Below, in pieces: positions 1-7,900 of a DNA stretch of 40,734 nt (position 1 is its first letter; the number at the start of each line of letters is the position of its first letter). The DNA is from a virus: positions 1 to 40,734 of IMG/VR virus record IMGVR_UViG_3300032931_000221; one strand, written 5' to 3'. The notes beneath the pieces were generated by a model. It was not told the origin of the DNA and did not search any database. It saw only the letters and a list, made by a program, of their open reading frames with translations. Position numbers and translations under genes: made by a program.

Positions 1-256
1 AATCTGGCTCTACGGTGACGTTGCCGGTTGCGGGGTTGTAGACATCGGCGAACGTGTCCTCGAAGGCATTGGTGGCACTGTCCGCGTCACGTAGGCGGAT
101 GGGCGAGCCACGCGGCACTCTCGAAGACGGATGAGGCCCCTTCAACACCTGGCTATCGGTGATGCTGGTCGCGGCTATCGCCGTGCTGGTGTACTTCACC
201 GACAGCGGTGTGCGGTCGATGATGGCGTCGCGTATCTGCTCGCGGGTGATGCTCAC
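1..256 (-). CDS. virion appendage protein, N-terminal part (cut by window edge)
   Basis: The reading frame opens with a GTG that overlaps the TGA stop of the gene before it and runs off the left edge after 85 codons. I do not recognise a family. It begins ITREQIRDAIIDRT and continues with a Thr/Ala/Ser-rich stretch ending YNPATGNVTVEPD, a composition like phage structural proteins. It is the last gene of the head-to-neck series. Its abrupt end and its sequence style fit the N-terminally cut gene at the right end of the window (39799-40734), although the two do not join exactly in frame. The role is inferred only from position and composition. Confidence 0.6.
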   Translation of the reverse strand, partial: MSITREQIRDAIIDRTPLSVKYTSTAIAATSITDSQVLKGPHPSSRVPRGSPIRLRDADSATNAFEDTFADVYNPATGNVTVEPD

Positions 257-411
257 TTCTTAGCCTTCTTCCCGCCGTGACGCTTGCCCTTCGCTACGCC
301 CTTGATGGTGCCCTTGTTTTCGCTCGCGTAGAAGACATCCTCACCCTTCTTCTTGCCGTACTCGGCCTCCATGTTGGCTTTGATCTTGCGGCCCTTCTTA
401 GTGAGTGGCAC
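253..411 (-). CDS. small basic phage protein of the LTKKGxKI...YGKKKGExVFYAS type
   Basis: A 52-residue basic protein starting at GTG (VPLTKKGRKIKANMEAEYG), then KKKGEDVFYASENKGTIKGV and a Lys-rich tail. Short proteins of this pattern recur in tailed phages, usually near capsid or neck genes, with no known function. The GTG start is chosen because the conserved LTKKG begins there and a G-rich Shine-Dalgarno-like run precedes it; an upstream ATG at 474 has no ribosome site and lies inside the preceding gene. The start overlaps the end of the FmdB-like gene by 14 bases, and the stop overlaps the next GTG start, so it is probably translationally coupled. Confidence 0.75.
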   Translation of the reverse strand: MPLTKKGRKIKANMEAEYGKKKGEDVFYASENKGTIKGVAKGKRHGGKKAKK

Positions 412-574
412 GCCGGACCCCCTTCGCAACGGTTTCGCCGTTGAGATATGGCAAACTGACAAGCCTTCGAGCATCGGCTGAACAGCACGGGCAGGAGAGG
501 GAGATCACTTGCGTGTCAACCTTCTCCTCAAAAACGTACCCGCAGTCCTTGCATTGAAAGTCATACCTGGGCAT
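398..574 (-). CDS. FmdB-type zinc-ribbon protein
   Basis: A 58-residue protein beginning MPRYDFQCKDCGYVFEE, the classic start of the FmdB/CxxC_CxxC regulatory zinc-ribbon family. Cysteines at 8 and 11 form the first knuckle and CPCC at 28-31 the second. The family is small and poorly understood; members are thought to bind zinc and sometimes nucleic acid. The ATG overlaps the upstream stop as TAATG, giving tight coupling to the 127-residue gene. The end is overlapped by the LTKKG gene. Phages often carry such a protein close to head-neck genes. Identification is firm, function unknown. Confidence 0.85.
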   Translation of the reverse strand: MPRYDFQCKDCGYVFEEKVDTQVISLSCPCCSADARRLVSLPYLNGETVAKGVRRATH

Positions 575-957
575 TACTGCGCTAACCTCTGCGTATAGAT
601 AACGACGGTAGACGTGATCACCCCGCCAGCAGCAGGAGCCAGCACGTCGATGGCATCGTCACCCCCGATCACCGTCAGCGTCGGGTCGGTATAGAGCGGC
701 CAGAAGTTTGCTTGGGTATTGGCGGCGAAGGTCTTTAGCGGCGTGTCGTACCCCGCACCAGCGCCGCAGTTCAGGGTGATGATCACCCCCGTCTCGGTCG
801 GGCCAGCGCTGTAGTAGGCGTAGACGGAGAGGAGGCGCCGGGCCATCCCGTCAGGACTCGTGCTGATAGTCTGCGCTGTGTTGCCCGCGCTCGTCCCGAC
901 CCATCGTTCAATCGTGCCTCCTGCGGCCCGCCAGGCGGTTACTGCTCCTACTGTCAT
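574..957 (-). CDS. hypothetical neck-region virion protein, beta-rich
   Basis: A 127-residue protein with a good Shine-Dalgarno site (GGAGGTGAAAC before ATG) and an ATGA overlap with the preceding gene. It is rich in Thr, Ala, Gly and Val and has no cysteine-rich or catalytic motif; alternating hydrophobic residues suggest an all-beta fold. Position between the zinc-finger protein and the FmdB-like protein, downstream of the capsid, suggests a small virion or connector protein. I do not recognise a family, so this is inference from context. Confidence 0.75.
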   Translation of the reverse strand: MTVGAVTAWRAAGGTIERWVGTSAGNTAQTISTSPDGMARRLLSVYAYYSAGPTETGVIITLNCGAGAGYDTPLKTFAANTQANFWPLYTDPTLTVIGGDDAIDVLAPAAGGVITSTVVIYTQRLAQ

Positions 958-1592
958 GTTTCACCTCCATGCTTGCCTTTCTTGTGAAGGTCAAGGGCAA
1001 AGCGCGGGTTCTTGGCGTCTGGCTTCGGCTTCCAGTCGCAGTCCTGGCAGTCGAACTCACCCGACCCCACACGCGAGACGGCCCGAACCTCCCCGTCTGG
1101 CGTGGTAGCCATCTTCTCCACAAGGGCTGCCAGTTTGGGGTTGTCGTCCACTACTGCCTTCCGCAGTTTATCGAGCATCGGCGCGTACTGGAGGGCTTCA
1201 ACTCGGTGGAATGCCTCGATGTGGCCGATGAGCTTGGATCGGTCATGGGTGCGCTTGCGGCAGTCGCCGATGAAACACTCAAAGGGGCCGATGCCCTGAA
1301 CATTAGTCGGTTCGCGGAGAGTGAACCGGCGACCCCCATCTGGTCGCCGCTTGGCGAGCCAGAGAGAGCCCTGGGCACCACGCGGGATGCGGCAGGGTAC
1401 GCCGTACTCGACCCCAAAGCGGTCCATCTTTAGTTCCCAGCCTGCTGCCCATGCCCCCTTGTCCTGCGGTTCAATGAATCGCATCCCCATACCAGAGATG
1501 CCCGTTGTAATGGGCATGTTCTGCACAGGCTCACCTTCAGCCTCGCCCAGTTCTATCGCCTCGGCCTCGATGTCGGATACCTGAGATGTCAT
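954..1592 (-). CDS. protein with C2H2-type zinc finger in the head-neck module
   Basis: A 212-residue protein. An acidic N-terminus is followed by a segment with IGPFECFIGDC and a classic C-x4-C-x12-H-x4-H finger (Cys106, Cys111, His124, His129). A second cluster, C-x2-C-x17-H-x4-H (Cys182, Cys185, His203, His208), sits at the C-terminus. The finger ends in HIEAFH, typical of C2H2 folds. The start at 1592 is chosen because it forms an ATGA overlap with the preceding stop and has AGAAGG upstream; the longer ATG at 1616 would overlap by 28 bases. C2H2 fingers usually bind nucleic acid or protein. One in a phage head gene cluster is unusual; the role is unknown. Confidence 0.8.
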   Translation of the reverse strand: MTSQVSDIEAEAIELGEAEGEPVQNMPITTGISGMGMRFIEPQDKGAWAAGWELKMDRFGVEYGVPCRIPRGAQGSLWLAKRRPDGGRRFTLREPTNVQGIGPFECFIGDCRKRTHDRSKLIGHIEAFHRVEALQYAPMLDKLRKAVVDDNPKLAALVEKMATTPDGEVRAVSRVGSGEFDCQDCDWKPKPDAKNPRFALDLHKKGKHGGET

Positions 1593-1930
1593 CGTTTGCC
1601 CTTCTTCCTGGGCCACATGCCGTAGTGCCTGCGGCCACTTAACTCGATAGCACGATTCTCGCGGAGTTCGTCGTAGAGCTTGGGTACGTCGGGTTTATCT
1701 TCCCGTTCTGGTACTGGCGTTCCCTGTACCTCCTGTGTGATGTCCCGAAGAGCAATATCGTCTATGTCACCGCCGAAGTTCGGCACGAAGAGGAGGGGCC
1801 GGTCAGAGTAAGGCACCTCCTGGTATTCGTCCCGATAGCCTCCGTTGGGGAACCAACGCCGGACTCTCAGGTATCGCTTCCCTGCCTCTAACTCCTCGAT
1901 GGCGTAGACGATCTTGCCCTTCTCGCTCAT
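1589..1930 (-). CDS. hypothetical protein in head-neck module
   Basis: A 113-residue protein with the start MSEKGKIVYAIEELEAGKRY and a highly basic C-terminus (WPRKKGKR). It is joined to both neighbours by ATGA overlaps, so it is part of one translationally coupled run. A central acidic segment (GGDIDDIALRD) is followed by a Pro/Glu stretch. I do not recognise a family. Its position among small proteins after the capsid and decoration genes suggests a role in assembly or packaging rather than metabolism, but nothing in the sequence proves it. Confidence 0.75.
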   Translation of the reverse strand: MSEKGKIVYAIEELEAGKRYLRVRRWFPNGGYRDEYQEVPYSDRPLLFVPNFGGDIDDIALRDITQEVQGTPVPEREDKPDVPKLYDELRENRAIELSGRRHYGMWPRKKGKR

Positions 1931-2160
1931 GTCCTAAACAGGCCGTCCTTTACTTTCTCTGCGATATGGACTTCGCAGGCGACGTTCCTTACCTCGTCCT
2001 GATACCACCGCTCAACGTGACGACAGATGCAGGTTGGCCCGCCGTAGTAGTATTCCTTGCCGCAACAGATACAACGGTTCGGGGTCTGCGGATCAAAGTG
2101 GTGTCCAGGCATTGACGGGGCATTCTCAAACAGGTCGCCCGTCTCGTAGCCGTTTGTCAT
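1927..2160 (-). CDS. small zinc-ribbon-like hypothetical protein
   Basis: A 77-residue protein with a cysteine/histidine cluster CICCGKEYYYGGPTCICRH that can form a zinc ribbon. The start at 2160 has AGGAG nine bases upstream; an in-frame earlier start at 2223 would run through a strong GC hairpin and has no site. The stop is overlapped by the next ATG. It follows the decoration-type gene. The cysteine pattern suggests metal binding, but no family is recognised. Confidence 0.7.
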   Translation of the reverse strand: MTNGYETGDLFENAPSMPGHHFDPQTPNRCICCGKEYYYGGPTCICRHVERWYQDEVRNVACEVHIAEKVKDGLFRT

Positions 2161-2176
2161 TAGCAGGACTCCTGCC

Positions 2177-2200
2177 GGGGGGTGGGTTTCCCCACCCCCC
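2177..2200 (-). other. GC hairpin between decoration-type gene and zinc-ribbon gene
   Basis: A perfect inverted repeat with 10-bp arms (GGGGGGTGGG and CCCACCCCCC) and a 4-base loop lies just after the stop of the gene at 2213. There is no following U-run, so it is not a standard intrinsic terminator. It may limit 3' decay of the abundant structural message or attenuate downstream translation. Confidence 0.6.
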
Positions 2201-2212
2201 GAAATACAGCAC

Positions 2213-2935
2213 TTAGCTGTCAATCGTCAGCCGGATGGAACTCCAGGCCGCAGCCGCAGCAACGCGCTGGACGAAGCCAACAACGCCATCCGTGACGGCG
2301 GCAGGCGGGCCAACCCGTGCGGCTACCTGGATGTAGGCCGCAGGGTTGCCCAGTACCAGCGTGCCCTGGGTGAGTATCGCAGCGATACCAGCCGTCTGCA
2401 CCCACCCATAGGCGCCAGCGGCGATGGCCGAGCAAGCCGCACCCACAGGCGCCCCCGTGATGGTCGTCACTGGTGCCTGGATCACGCCGTCGTAGGGGTT
2501 CTTGATGAGGTCCACGCGGCTCGTGGTCGTCCAGGCGGCCTTGATCGTATCCCCTGCGGCAAGATTCAATACCAGCGCAGCGGAACCGGCGTTAGCCAGA
2601 TGGTTGTCGATCTTGTAGACACGGCCACCGTCCGGCGTCACACTTACAACAGCAAAGCCTTCAGCGTACTGGTTCGCTGTGGCCGCTGTTGCGCCGGTCG
2701 TAACCGATGGTGTGCCGGTGCCCAAGGCCGAAGCCACGGCTGTAAGATTCACGTGGTTCGCTACGTTGGCCGCAGAGGTCAGAAGGTCGCCAACGACCAG
2801 CAGTGTCGGGGCGTAACCGAACCGATACTTACGCCCATCCTGCATGACGAGTTGTGTACCGAACGGCCACCGCTGGGTCGTGTACTGGTTGAACTGTTCG
2901 CCCGATGGGCCGAAGAGGACCAAAGGTGTACTCAT
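2213..2935 (-). CDS. head decoration-type or capsid-associated structural protein
   Basis: A 240-residue protein rich in Ala, Gly, Thr and Val, directly downstream of the major capsid gene. Phrases such as GRKYRFGYAPT and GAYGWVQTAGIAAILTQGT resemble small-barrel capsid-associated proteins that follow MCP genes in many uncultured tailed phages. It starts with ATG after GTAGGAGAGAAAC, a strong ribosome site, as expected for an abundant protein. There are no catalytic motifs. The likely role is decorating or stabilising the capsid. Family assignment is by composition and position, so moderate. Confidence 0.7.
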   Translation of the reverse strand: MSTPLVLFGPSGEQFNQYTTQRWPFGTQLVMQDGRKYRFGYAPTLLVVGDLLTSAANVANHVNLTAVASALGTGTPSVTTGATAATANQYAEGFAVVSVTPDGGRVYKIDNHLANAGSAALVLNLAAGDTIKAAWTTTSRVDLIKNPYDGVIQAPVTTITGAPVGAACSAIAAGAYGWVQTAGIAAILTQGTLVLGNPAAYIQVAARVGPPAAVTDGVVGFVQRVAAAAAWSSIRLTIDS

Positions 2936-2956
2936 GTTTCTCTCCTACTCTCTAAC

Positions 2957-2975
2957 CATACCCAGGGTGGGTATG
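2957..2975 (-). other. hairpin in the capsid-decoration intergenic gap
   Basis: Inverted repeat CATACCCA / TGGGTATG with a 3-base loop, upstream of the decoration-type gene's ribosome site. With the GC hairpin at 3006-3023 it makes two stem-loops between the two genes. No U-run follows. It probably sets relative mRNA levels by processing or partial termination. Confidence 0.55.
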
Positions 2976-3005
2976 AGGTCTGTTCATAGGGGATTGCTCC
3001 CATTC

Positions 3006-3023
3006 GCGGCCCTCCCAGGCCGC
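3006..3023 (-). other. short GC hairpin just after the major capsid gene
   Basis: Arms GCGGCC and GGCCGC with a 6-base loop, placed 4 bases beyond the capsid stop codon. No U-tract follows. It could act as a 3' stabilising stem-loop or a factor-dependent terminator. Confidence 0.45.
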
Positions 3024-3026
3024 CCG

Positions 3027-3998
3027 TTACGAGGTCGGAATCGTGGCGTCCAGCGTCAGGCTGACACCCAGCATGCCGTCGAGTTCGCCGAAGCCGTAGT
3101 CCTCAACGTAGGTCATGAGGACGGAACGCCCGTCATCACTCTCCCTAGTGAACATGCCACCGGCCCCATCGTGCTTGAACGGCACGAAGACCATCGCCAT
3201 CTCGTGAAAGACCGCTCCGATGGCGTCGTCCGAGGCGTCCTTGGCGATGTTGGCGTTGGCGTAGACCTTGACACCGGCGATGTTGCCAACGAACAAGGAC
3301 TGTTCGCCCCTGCGAATCAGTTCATCGCCCACTGCGCCCGTGGCCGCTGGTGTCGTGGCCTTTGTTACCGCGCCGGTCACGGCAGCCGTGCCGATGATGG
3401 AAACCCACAGCGGATGTAGGCTCTCCGGCCTGACTACCGCATTGAAGGGACCGTCGGTGACGTTGATACCTGCGCCTGCCGCGATAGCCGTACCCGTGGT
3501 GTTGGCGCCACCGCGCAACTGAGCAACGGCGGCTCCGAGGTGGCCGATGCTGAATACGGCAGCCGCAGCACCAACGCCCCTGTCGAGGCCCGTGAAGAGC
3601 CCCGAAACGTCGGCGTCCTTTTTGCGGTCCATAGCCTTACGCATAATGCCGCCGGCACGAGTCGCCGCCTTCTCCGACCACTGGGCCAGCGACTTCTTGG
3701 AGAAGTTCACCTGGAGACCCACCTCGCCAGGGGTGACAATGACGTTGGTAACAGCGATATTCTGCTGGTTCACCAAGTCCACGCCCTCGGTGAGACTGTA
3801 GGCGACCAGGGAACCGAACTTCGGCGAGTTCCAGGTCGTACCCCGACCCGACGGTAGAGGGTCATTGAAGACCAGGGAACTCAGGTTCCCGTCCATTTGC
3901 GGCGTCTCCCTAGCCGCAGCGATCATCAGTTTTAGTGCGTTTCCGGGGACGCTTGGGATGGTTGCCCCCGTAAACGATCCAGTTGTCATGATTGGCAT
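3027..3998 (-). CDS. major capsid protein
   Basis: A 323-residue protein with a strong ribosome site (AGGAGA) placed right after a scaffold-like gene and before a decoration-type gene, the standard position of the HK97-fold major capsid protein. Length and composition fit: an N-terminal arm, a helix-rich middle (SKKSLAQWSEKAATRAGGIM, the likely spine-helix region) and an A-domain-like segment with PESLHPLWVSIIG and GVKVYANANI. The C-terminal part (VFVPFKHDGAGGMFTRES, then YVEDYGFGELDG) matches capsid coat-protein style. It would form the icosahedral shell after scaffold release. Identification rests on gene order plus overall sequence character. Confidence 0.82.
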   Translation of the reverse strand: MPIMTTGSFTGATIPSVPGNALKLMIAAARETPQMDGNLSSLVFNDPLPSGRGTTWNSPKFGSLVAYSLTEGVDLVNQQNIAVTNVIVTPGEVGLQVNFSKKSLAQWSEKAATRAGGIMRKAMDRKKDADVSGLFTGLDRGVGAAAAVFSIGHLGAAVAQLRGGANTTGTAIAAGAGINVTDGPFNAVVRPESLHPLWVSIIGTAAVTGAVTKATTPAATGAVGDELIRRGEQSLFVGNIAGVKVYANANIAKDASDDAIGAVFHEMAMVFVPFKHDGAGGMFTRESDDGRSVLMTYVEDYGFGELDGMLGVSLTLDATIPTS

Positions 3999-4008
3999 TT
4001 ACGTTCTC

Positions 4009-4890
4009 CTATCCCGCGTACTTGCCGTAGCGGGTCTGATACCATTGCTTGTCGGCGGGGGTGGCCGTTCCTTCGGCAAGGCGATCTAGTCGTTCCTCAT
4101 CCGAGGACGATGGTGCCGGACTGCCAGCAGGGGCAGGTGGCGGCACCGCGCTCTTGAGCTTCTTCAGGCCCTCTTTCTGGGCCTCAACCGCGTCCTGCCG
4201 CTTGCCGTACTGTTCTAGGTCTTGGACTGCCAGCGCGTAGCCCTGCTGAAGAGCCTTCTCACGGGCCAGCGCGAACATCTCCTTGACCAACGGCGTGCGG
4301 GTGTTCTGGCGGTTGCTGGCTTTGAGGGCGGTGCCCAGCCTCTCCATGTCCGCTTCTGCCAGGGCACCCACTAGATCCCCCTGGCTCAGAAATCCCTCCT
4401 GGAGTTCGCGGTTCCAGGTCTGGGCCTGCCCCATAACCCAGGCATCTCGGTAGGTGTTGATTGCGTTCAGCAGCCTACCCTTGTCGAGCTGTCCCGTCCC
4501 GTCGTCCCGCGAGGCTTCCACCATGACCGCATCTATCTCGGCGATGGCCTTGCGGCCTGCCTCCATGATGCGGTTGGCGTCCTCTTGGGCGGTGGCTCGC
4601 TGGGCCTGTTCGGCAGCCAGCTTGTCGGCTGCCGCCTGCTCGCGCCGGCGGACGAGTTCTTGGACGTAGGGTGATTTGTCTCCCCTGCGCCGCACGACCT
4701 CTTCCACCACCTCGTCGGAAAGGGACTCGATGATGTCCGGTTCTGGGGTTTCGGGCTGTTCCGCTCCGGCCTCCGCCTCCGCCTCCGGTGGCGTCTCGGC
4801 CTCGACAACCTCTTGGATTGGCGGGGCCTCCTGCTCCGAATCGACAGGCGTATCCTGCGAAACTTCCGCTACCACTGTCTCCGTCGTCAT
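4009..4890 (-). CDS. capsid scaffold protein
   Basis: A 293-residue, very acidic and helical protein. The N-terminal 70 residues are mostly Glu, Pro and Ala; a Glu/Arg/Ala/Gln-rich coiled-coil region follows (about 60-120), then further helices and a Pro/Ser-rich linker with a charged C-terminal tail (ERLDRLAEG, then KQWYQTRYGKYAG). This is the classic layout of a phage scaffold, whose C-terminal helix binds the capsid protein. It lies directly before the capsid gene and starts after GGAGGTTCC. A hairpin-bearing leader precedes it. No protease motif is seen. Confidence 0.8.
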   Translation of the reverse strand: MTTETVVAEVSQDTPVDSEQEAPPIQEVVEAETPPEAEAEAGAEQPETPEPDIIESLSDEVVEEVVRRRGDKSPYVQELVRRREQAAADKLAAEQAQRATAQEDANRIMEAGRKAIAEIDAVMVEASRDDGTGQLDKGRLLNAINTYRDAWVMGQAQTWNRELQEGFLSQGDLVGALAEADMERLGTALKASNRQNTRTPLVKEMFALAREKALQQGYALAVQDLEQYGKRQDAVEAQKEGLKKLKSAVPPPAPAGSPAPSSSDEERLDRLAEGTATPADKQWYQTRYGKYAG

Positions 4891-4905
4891 GGAACCTCCA
4901 AATGA

Positions 4906-4937
4906 AAGGGGCCAAACCCCTAAAGGTCTGGCCCCTT
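4906..4937 (-). other. stem-loop in the leader of the scaffold-capsid message
   Basis: Inverted repeat AAGGGGCCA / TGGCCCCTT (9-bp arms, 14-base loop) between a promoter-like sequence at 4962-4990 and the scaffold ribosome site. On the minus strand it is followed by TCATTT, not a true U-run. It may be a 5' stabilising stem-loop or a weak terminator for readthrough from the giant gene. Confidence 0.55.
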
Positions 4938-4961
4938 CCTGAATATCCGCTGTTTGGACTT

Positions 4962-4990
4962 ATCTAACTACCTTTAGCCTCCCTTGTCAA
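4962..4990 (-). promoter_or_regulatory. candidate promoter for scaffold and capsid genes
   Basis: A perfect TTGACA (4990-4985) lies immediately after the stop codon of the giant gene, with a 17-base spacer and a weak TTAGAT -10 (4967-4962). It would start a transcript about 65 bases before the scaffold gene, with a stem-loop near its 5' end. The -35 is convincing and the -10 is not. Confidence 0.45.
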
Positions 4991-7900
4991 CTACGGCGTG
5001 GGCAGGGTAAGCGGCGGCAGGTTGCCCAACCCCCCTCCCTCTGGCAGGGTGAGCGGGGTGAGTCCCTGCACGCCGGTAGTCCTGCCTCTCGCCCGCGCTA
5101 TGTCAGCCTTGCTCGCAGTCTTGTACCCCAACTCAATGATGAGTTTGTTCTTGTCGGGATTCTGCCGACGGTATCGGTCCTTCTCGCGGGTGATCATGTC
5201 TTGGAGCCGTGTGTACCCTCGCGGGTAGTCGCGCTCGCTCACGTACTCTGGCCCCAGCCCCTTAGCCGCTGCGCTCGCCTGCGCCTCCTGCGTGGCCTGG
5301 GCGCGGTAGGCGGAATAGGACGGGGCAGTAAGGCCCAGGCGATCCTTGTTGGCTGCGTACACGGTATCGGGTATGTTGAAGTATTCCTGAAGCTGCTGCC
5401 CCTTGCGGAACATCTCCCACTGGGTAGGTGTCCAGAGCTTGTGAACGTAGTCCTCAACCATGCTACGTTCCGAAGTTGACAGGGGGGCCAGGGCCGCCTC
5501 ACGCGCAGACATGAACTCGTCCCACCTCACCGCGCCGGTCTCGTCCTTGTACTGCTCGGCATCGACGGCGTAGTAGGCGGCTATGGCCGCGTCTACGGGG
5601 TTAGTGGTTTCGGCGTCCTCGAACGTGATGCCGAAGTCCTTTTGCGCCTGCTGCATCGCGGCCCAAACGTCCCTGTTGCGGGCGGTGGTACGGTCATCCC
5701 ACTCACGAGCGGTGATCTTACCAGCATTGTAGAGGTCATCATCCGTTTGCTGGGCAGTGAGTTGTCCCGCCCTCACCTTGTCCACCTGGTCGTAGTATTG
5801 GCTCTGCGGCGTCTGTGGGCGGTCCTCACCCTCCTGCTCCAATTTGGTCAAGAGCCCAGCCACCTTCGGCGTCTGGTCTATCTGGTACTTAGTTGGCTCG
5901 TCCAGATTCGGGTCGTCCCAGCCCTTGAAGCCACGCGCCTTTGCCTCAGCGTCTCGCGCCCGTTGCGTGTCCTCCCATGTAGTCCCCGCCGATACGCGGG
6001 CACCCAGGAAGCTCGCAGGCCAGGTCCACAGAGACTCACCCTCTAGTTGGCCCTGGATGGTGAAGGGCAGAGCGGACGTGCCGATGTGCTTGAGGAGGTC
6101 GGGCGGGCTGTCGATGTTCTCGAAGGGCATCGTGTTGAGGCCCGTGGCGGCTTCTACCGCAGCACCAGCCGTTGTCATGCCGACCGCGCCACGGGACGAG
6201 TAGAACTGGAACAGCGGGTTGTCCATGCTCATCTGCGTCAGTTCCGGCCTCTCGCCCTTCCTAACCTTGTAGATGTCGGCACCCGTCGTTGCTAGAAGTT
6301 GGGCGATGGCCCTTACCTGACCGCCCACGCCGATCCAGTCGCCGTTGACCTCATGTGACATGAACTTCTTGCCCGCCAACGGGTTCAGTCCGGCTAGAAT
6401 CTCATCCCAGGACTTGCCAAGTGCCAACCCTGTCGTTATGTAGAGTCCAGTGGCCGCAGTACCAAGTTTCCCAAGAGACTCCCAGGCTACGCGGCCCCTC
6501 GGATTCATCACGCCGTATCGGAGGTCTCCCACAAGAGCCGTGGTCGAGCGCAGGAGTCTGGGGGCAAAGGCCAGCCACATGGACTCTATTCCCCTCTGTG
6601 TCGGGCCAACACCTAACGCCCGTGTGTCGAGGCCGCCCGTCAAGTTACGGATGCTGGCCTGCAAGTCAGACGCCGTGCCCTTCCAGGTCGGCTTCATCGC
6701 TTCAGTCAGCAGGGCACGGGAGTAGCCCAACCCTGTGTTGTACTGTGACTGGAAGCGTCCGAAAGACTGCCGCCCAGCCTGCCGCAAGAACTGCCGCGCC
6801 CCTGCCCCACCAGGAACTTTACTCAGGAGCGCGCCCGCTGGTATGCCCTCGCCCGTCCTCATAGCAGCGAAGAACTCTGGGTCTCCCACAGGCGTCCCGT
6901 AGCGGGCCATCTCCTGAAAGGTTCCGAGGTGGTCCTTGATCATTCGCGCCTGAACCGTAGGGTCAAAGAATGCCTGGTAGTGCCGCAGCGTGGCACGACT
7001 CCATACCACGGGGTCTTTCCCAAAGACTAACAAGCCCTGGACGAAGGGTTCGGCAAAGTCACCCACGGAGGCTAGGAACCTGATAGCGTTGCCGAGAACT
7101 TGGTGTGCCCGCCCGACGACGTTGGCCTTGGGGCCGCCGCCAGATATGAACCGTAACGCATCTGTGAGCTTCTCGTAATCTTCTCTCGGCAGGAAACGGT
7201 TGCGCCACTTGACTATCGGGATGTACTCTTCCTGACGGCCAAACAACGCCCCCTTCGTCCACTGCGCCTTCTCCGCCGCCTTTCGAGAGGCAGTGTACGC
7301 ACTCCTGGCCTTCGTCCATTCCGCCTTGGCGGCTTCCATCTCGACACGAAGTTCTGGTGTCGCCATCTCCAGCGCAGATTGGGATATTTCCTCTGAGCGT
7401 AAGGGTGAAAGCAAGCCTGCATCTAGATCAACCGTGGCGCGGGCACCAGTCTGCTTGTTGTAGAAGCTCACCGAGGCACGATTCGCCTCCCGGTTATACC
7501 CAACAATGGTGCCTAGATTCTCGCGATCTGCGGCTTTTACGCGGGTTCCTGGGGTGAGCCAGTCGGTTGCCACGCCTCGCTGTGCCAGCTCTCGCCGCAC
7601 GGCCCTCTCGGCTGCAATGCGCCGCACCGTAGCGTCACTCATGCGCTGGAGAACCGGCTTCGGCATGATCTCTTTGGTCGTGACGCTCAGGGGTTCCACC
7701 GCCTCGCTCAGTTGTGCCTCGATAATCTCGCGGTAGGACTGCCGCACATGGATTCGCAGGTTCTCACGCGGGTCGCGCCCGTAGTTCGTGCCCGTAGCGT
7801 GTCCCTCAGCGGCCTCCTCATACACGCGCATCATGTGAGGGTCGGATGGCCTCTTCGGCGTGATGCCGTGGGCCTCCACGACCTTTCTAGGAACGTAGAA

